Of a stretch of 64,000 bases of DNA, positions 63,010-64,000 are shown piece by piece; within the stretch, counting starts at the first letter, position 1; every line of letters starts with the position of its first letter. This DNA is from Oceanispirochaeta crateris (lineage in GTDB: Bacteria; Spirochaetota; Spirochaetia; DSM-2461). Both the position numbers and the translations under genes were made by a program. The stretch lies in NCBI RefSeq assembly GCF_008329965.1, contig NZ_CP036150.1, positions 1,550,001 to 1,614,000 of the forward strand, given 5' to 3'. Under the pieces are notes generated by a model. It was not told the origin of the DNA. It saw nothing but the letters and a program-made list of their open reading frames with translations, and searched no databases.

Positions 63010-64000
63010 TTATGAACCTTTTATGAACCGATTACTTTTTTTAGACCGCTTTTGCTGATGATTCCTCTTAGAAGTCACCGATTTTCTTGAAATGGCGCCA
63101 CCGGGATAGGATGGGATGAGGCATTTTGGTCCCGAACCGATCAGGTCAGATCTTTTTTCGAGAAGCAGGGCTTCCTTAACAAGTTTATAGTTCTCAGCCT
63201 TGTTAAACTGGAGAAGAGCCCGCTGTAACCTCTTATCTCTCTCCTTTGTCACCACGGGAACTGTCTCACCCGTGATAGGATTGATACCGGTATAATACAT
63301 GCAGGTGGACACAGTTCCCGGAGTGGGATAAAAGTCCTGAACCTGATCAGGAACAAAGCCGGTTTCTTTCATAAACTCTGCAAGGGCAATGCCATCCTTT
63401 AATAGACTTCCGGGATGAGAAGAAATAAAGTAAGGCACCATAAACTGCTTTTTCTTTATCTCTTGATTGATTTCACTATAGCGTTTCATGAACTTTCTAT
63501 AAACTGGATGTTTTTGCTTGTTCATCAATTCCAGAACTCTGGGAGAGGTATGTTCGGGGGCCACTTTCAATTGGCCGCTGATATGGTGTTCACAGAGTTC
63601 TTTGAAAAAAGTTTCATCCCGGTCTTGAAGCAAATAGTCAAAACGAATCCCCGATCGTATAAAAACCTTTTTAATTCCCTTGAGCTTTCTTAATTTCCTG
63701 AGGAGAGAGAGGTAGTCTCTATGATCCACTTCAAGATTCTGGCATGGCTCGGGAGTAAGGCATTGCCTATCCTGACAGGCTCCCCGGACAAGCTGATTCG
63801 GACAGGATGGTTTTCTGAAATTGGCAGTCGGTCCGCCTACGTCGTGGATATACCCTTTAAATCCCGGATCTTCAATCAATTTTTGTGCTTCACTTATGAC
63901 AGAATCATGACTGCGGGCGGATACGATTCTTCCCTGATGAAATGTGAGAGCACAAAAGTTACACCCCCCGTAACAGCCCCGGTTATGAACCAGTGAGAAT
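63010..64000 (-). CDS. YgiQ-family radical SAM protein (5' end outside window)
   Basis: The frame is open from the right edge to the stop at 63010, about 329 residues visible. Near the edge it carries [19 protein letters not shown], the CxxxCxxC cluster ligand of radical SAM enzymes. Typical YgiQ blocks follow: [57 protein letters not shown]. The C-terminus is strongly basic ([14 protein letters not shown]), suggesting nucleic-acid contact. Substrate unknown in the family. Confidence 0.9.
   Translation of the reverse strand, partial: FSLVHNRGCYGGCNFCALTFHQGRIVSARSHDSVISEAQKLIEDPGFKGYIHDVGGPTANFRKPSCPNQLVRGACQDRQCLTPEPCQNLEVDHRDYLSLLRKLRKLKGIKKVFIRSGIRFDYLLQDRDETFFKELCEHHISGQLKVAPEHTSPRVLELMNKQKHPVYRKFMKRYSEINQEIKKKQFMVPYFISSHPGSLLKDGIALAEFMKETGFVPDQVQDFYPTPGTVSTCMYYTGINPITGETVPVVTKERDKRLQRALLQFNKAENYKLVKEALLLEKRSDLIGSGPKCLIPSYPGGAISRKSVTSKRNHQQKRSKKSNRFIKGS

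Noticed and set aside
1-64000. CRISPR array, insertion sequence, prophage or genomic island
   Set aside because: No regularly spaced direct repeats, transposase, integrase or att-like duplications were seen; gene content is core throughout.

Overview
The window is a gene-dense chromosomal segment of moderate G+C. It most likely comes from a free-living spirochaete (Spirochaetota, Spirochaeta/Oceanispirochaeta-like). I infer this from the flagellar rod genes next to a small sigma-70 family factor, the protein styles, a tRNA-dependent amidation cluster and frequent TTG starts; I could run no database search. There is no prophage, insertion sequence, CRISPR array or rRNA operon. Most of the window is core metabolism, translation and tRNA modification.

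Layout: (1) 1-1.8 kb holds NAD synthesis (nadC-nadB, leftward). It is divergent from a very acidic small protein at 1850-2131. (2) 2.1-6.8 kb is a compact leftward operon: rplU-prp-rpmA-obgE-nadD-yqeK-LytR/CpsA/Psr-rsfS. (3) 6.8-16.5 kb holds argS, a large unknown protein, citramalate synthase (rightward) and carAB. (4) 16.5-19.5 kb holds a tRNA-Gln(CUG) unit with an extra structured RNA before its terminator, then apt, tsaD and an RpoS-sized sigma factor preceded by a sigma-54-type -24/-12 element. (5) 19.7-23.6 kb holds flgF-flgG-flgJ(rod domain) and a DEAD-box RNA helicase. (6) 23.7-31.6 kb holds a HAD phosphatase, a queuosine-precursor transporter with a structured leader, a CPA2 antiporter fused to a PTS EIIA domain, an HD/CmpB-like pair, an unknown protein, a DUF2797 protein and an NlpC/P60 lipoprotein. 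(7) 31.7-35.5 kb is a rightward operon: CBS/DRTGG inorganic pyrophosphatase (probable CTG start), FolM-like SDR, folB, folK, folE. (8) 35.5-42.7 kb holds a J-domain protein, pyridoxal kinase-panE, rlmN-cNMP-binding protein, asnS and an archaeal-type aspS. (9) 42.7-47.5 kb holds gatB, gatA, gatC, a MinD/FlhG-like ATPase and a zinc-ribbon protein. (10) 47.7-57.5 kb holds a LamG lipoprotein, gltD-gltB, a NusG paralogue and an EamA exporter. (11) 57.5-64 kb holds aminopeptidase P, a candidate sRNA, cmoB-cmoA-yitT-djlA-like, and a YgiQ-type radical SAM gene running off the end.

The strongest unexpected signal is regulatory. Seven genes (nadC, the 8.6-10.4 kb unknown, tsaD, the 28.8-30.0 kb unknown, pyridoxal kinase, asnS, gatC) have a -35/-10 promoter whose -10 box lies only 6-10 nt before the start codon and have no Shine-Dalgarno sequence. 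This predicts leaderless or near-leaderless mRNAs. Neighbouring genes instead have good Shine-Dalgarno sequences, so two initiation modes seem to coexist. A second signal is the sigma-54-like element ideally placed before the sigma-70 family gene, which suggests an RpoN-to-sigma cascade. All promoter, start and RNA calls are read by eye and unverified experimentally.
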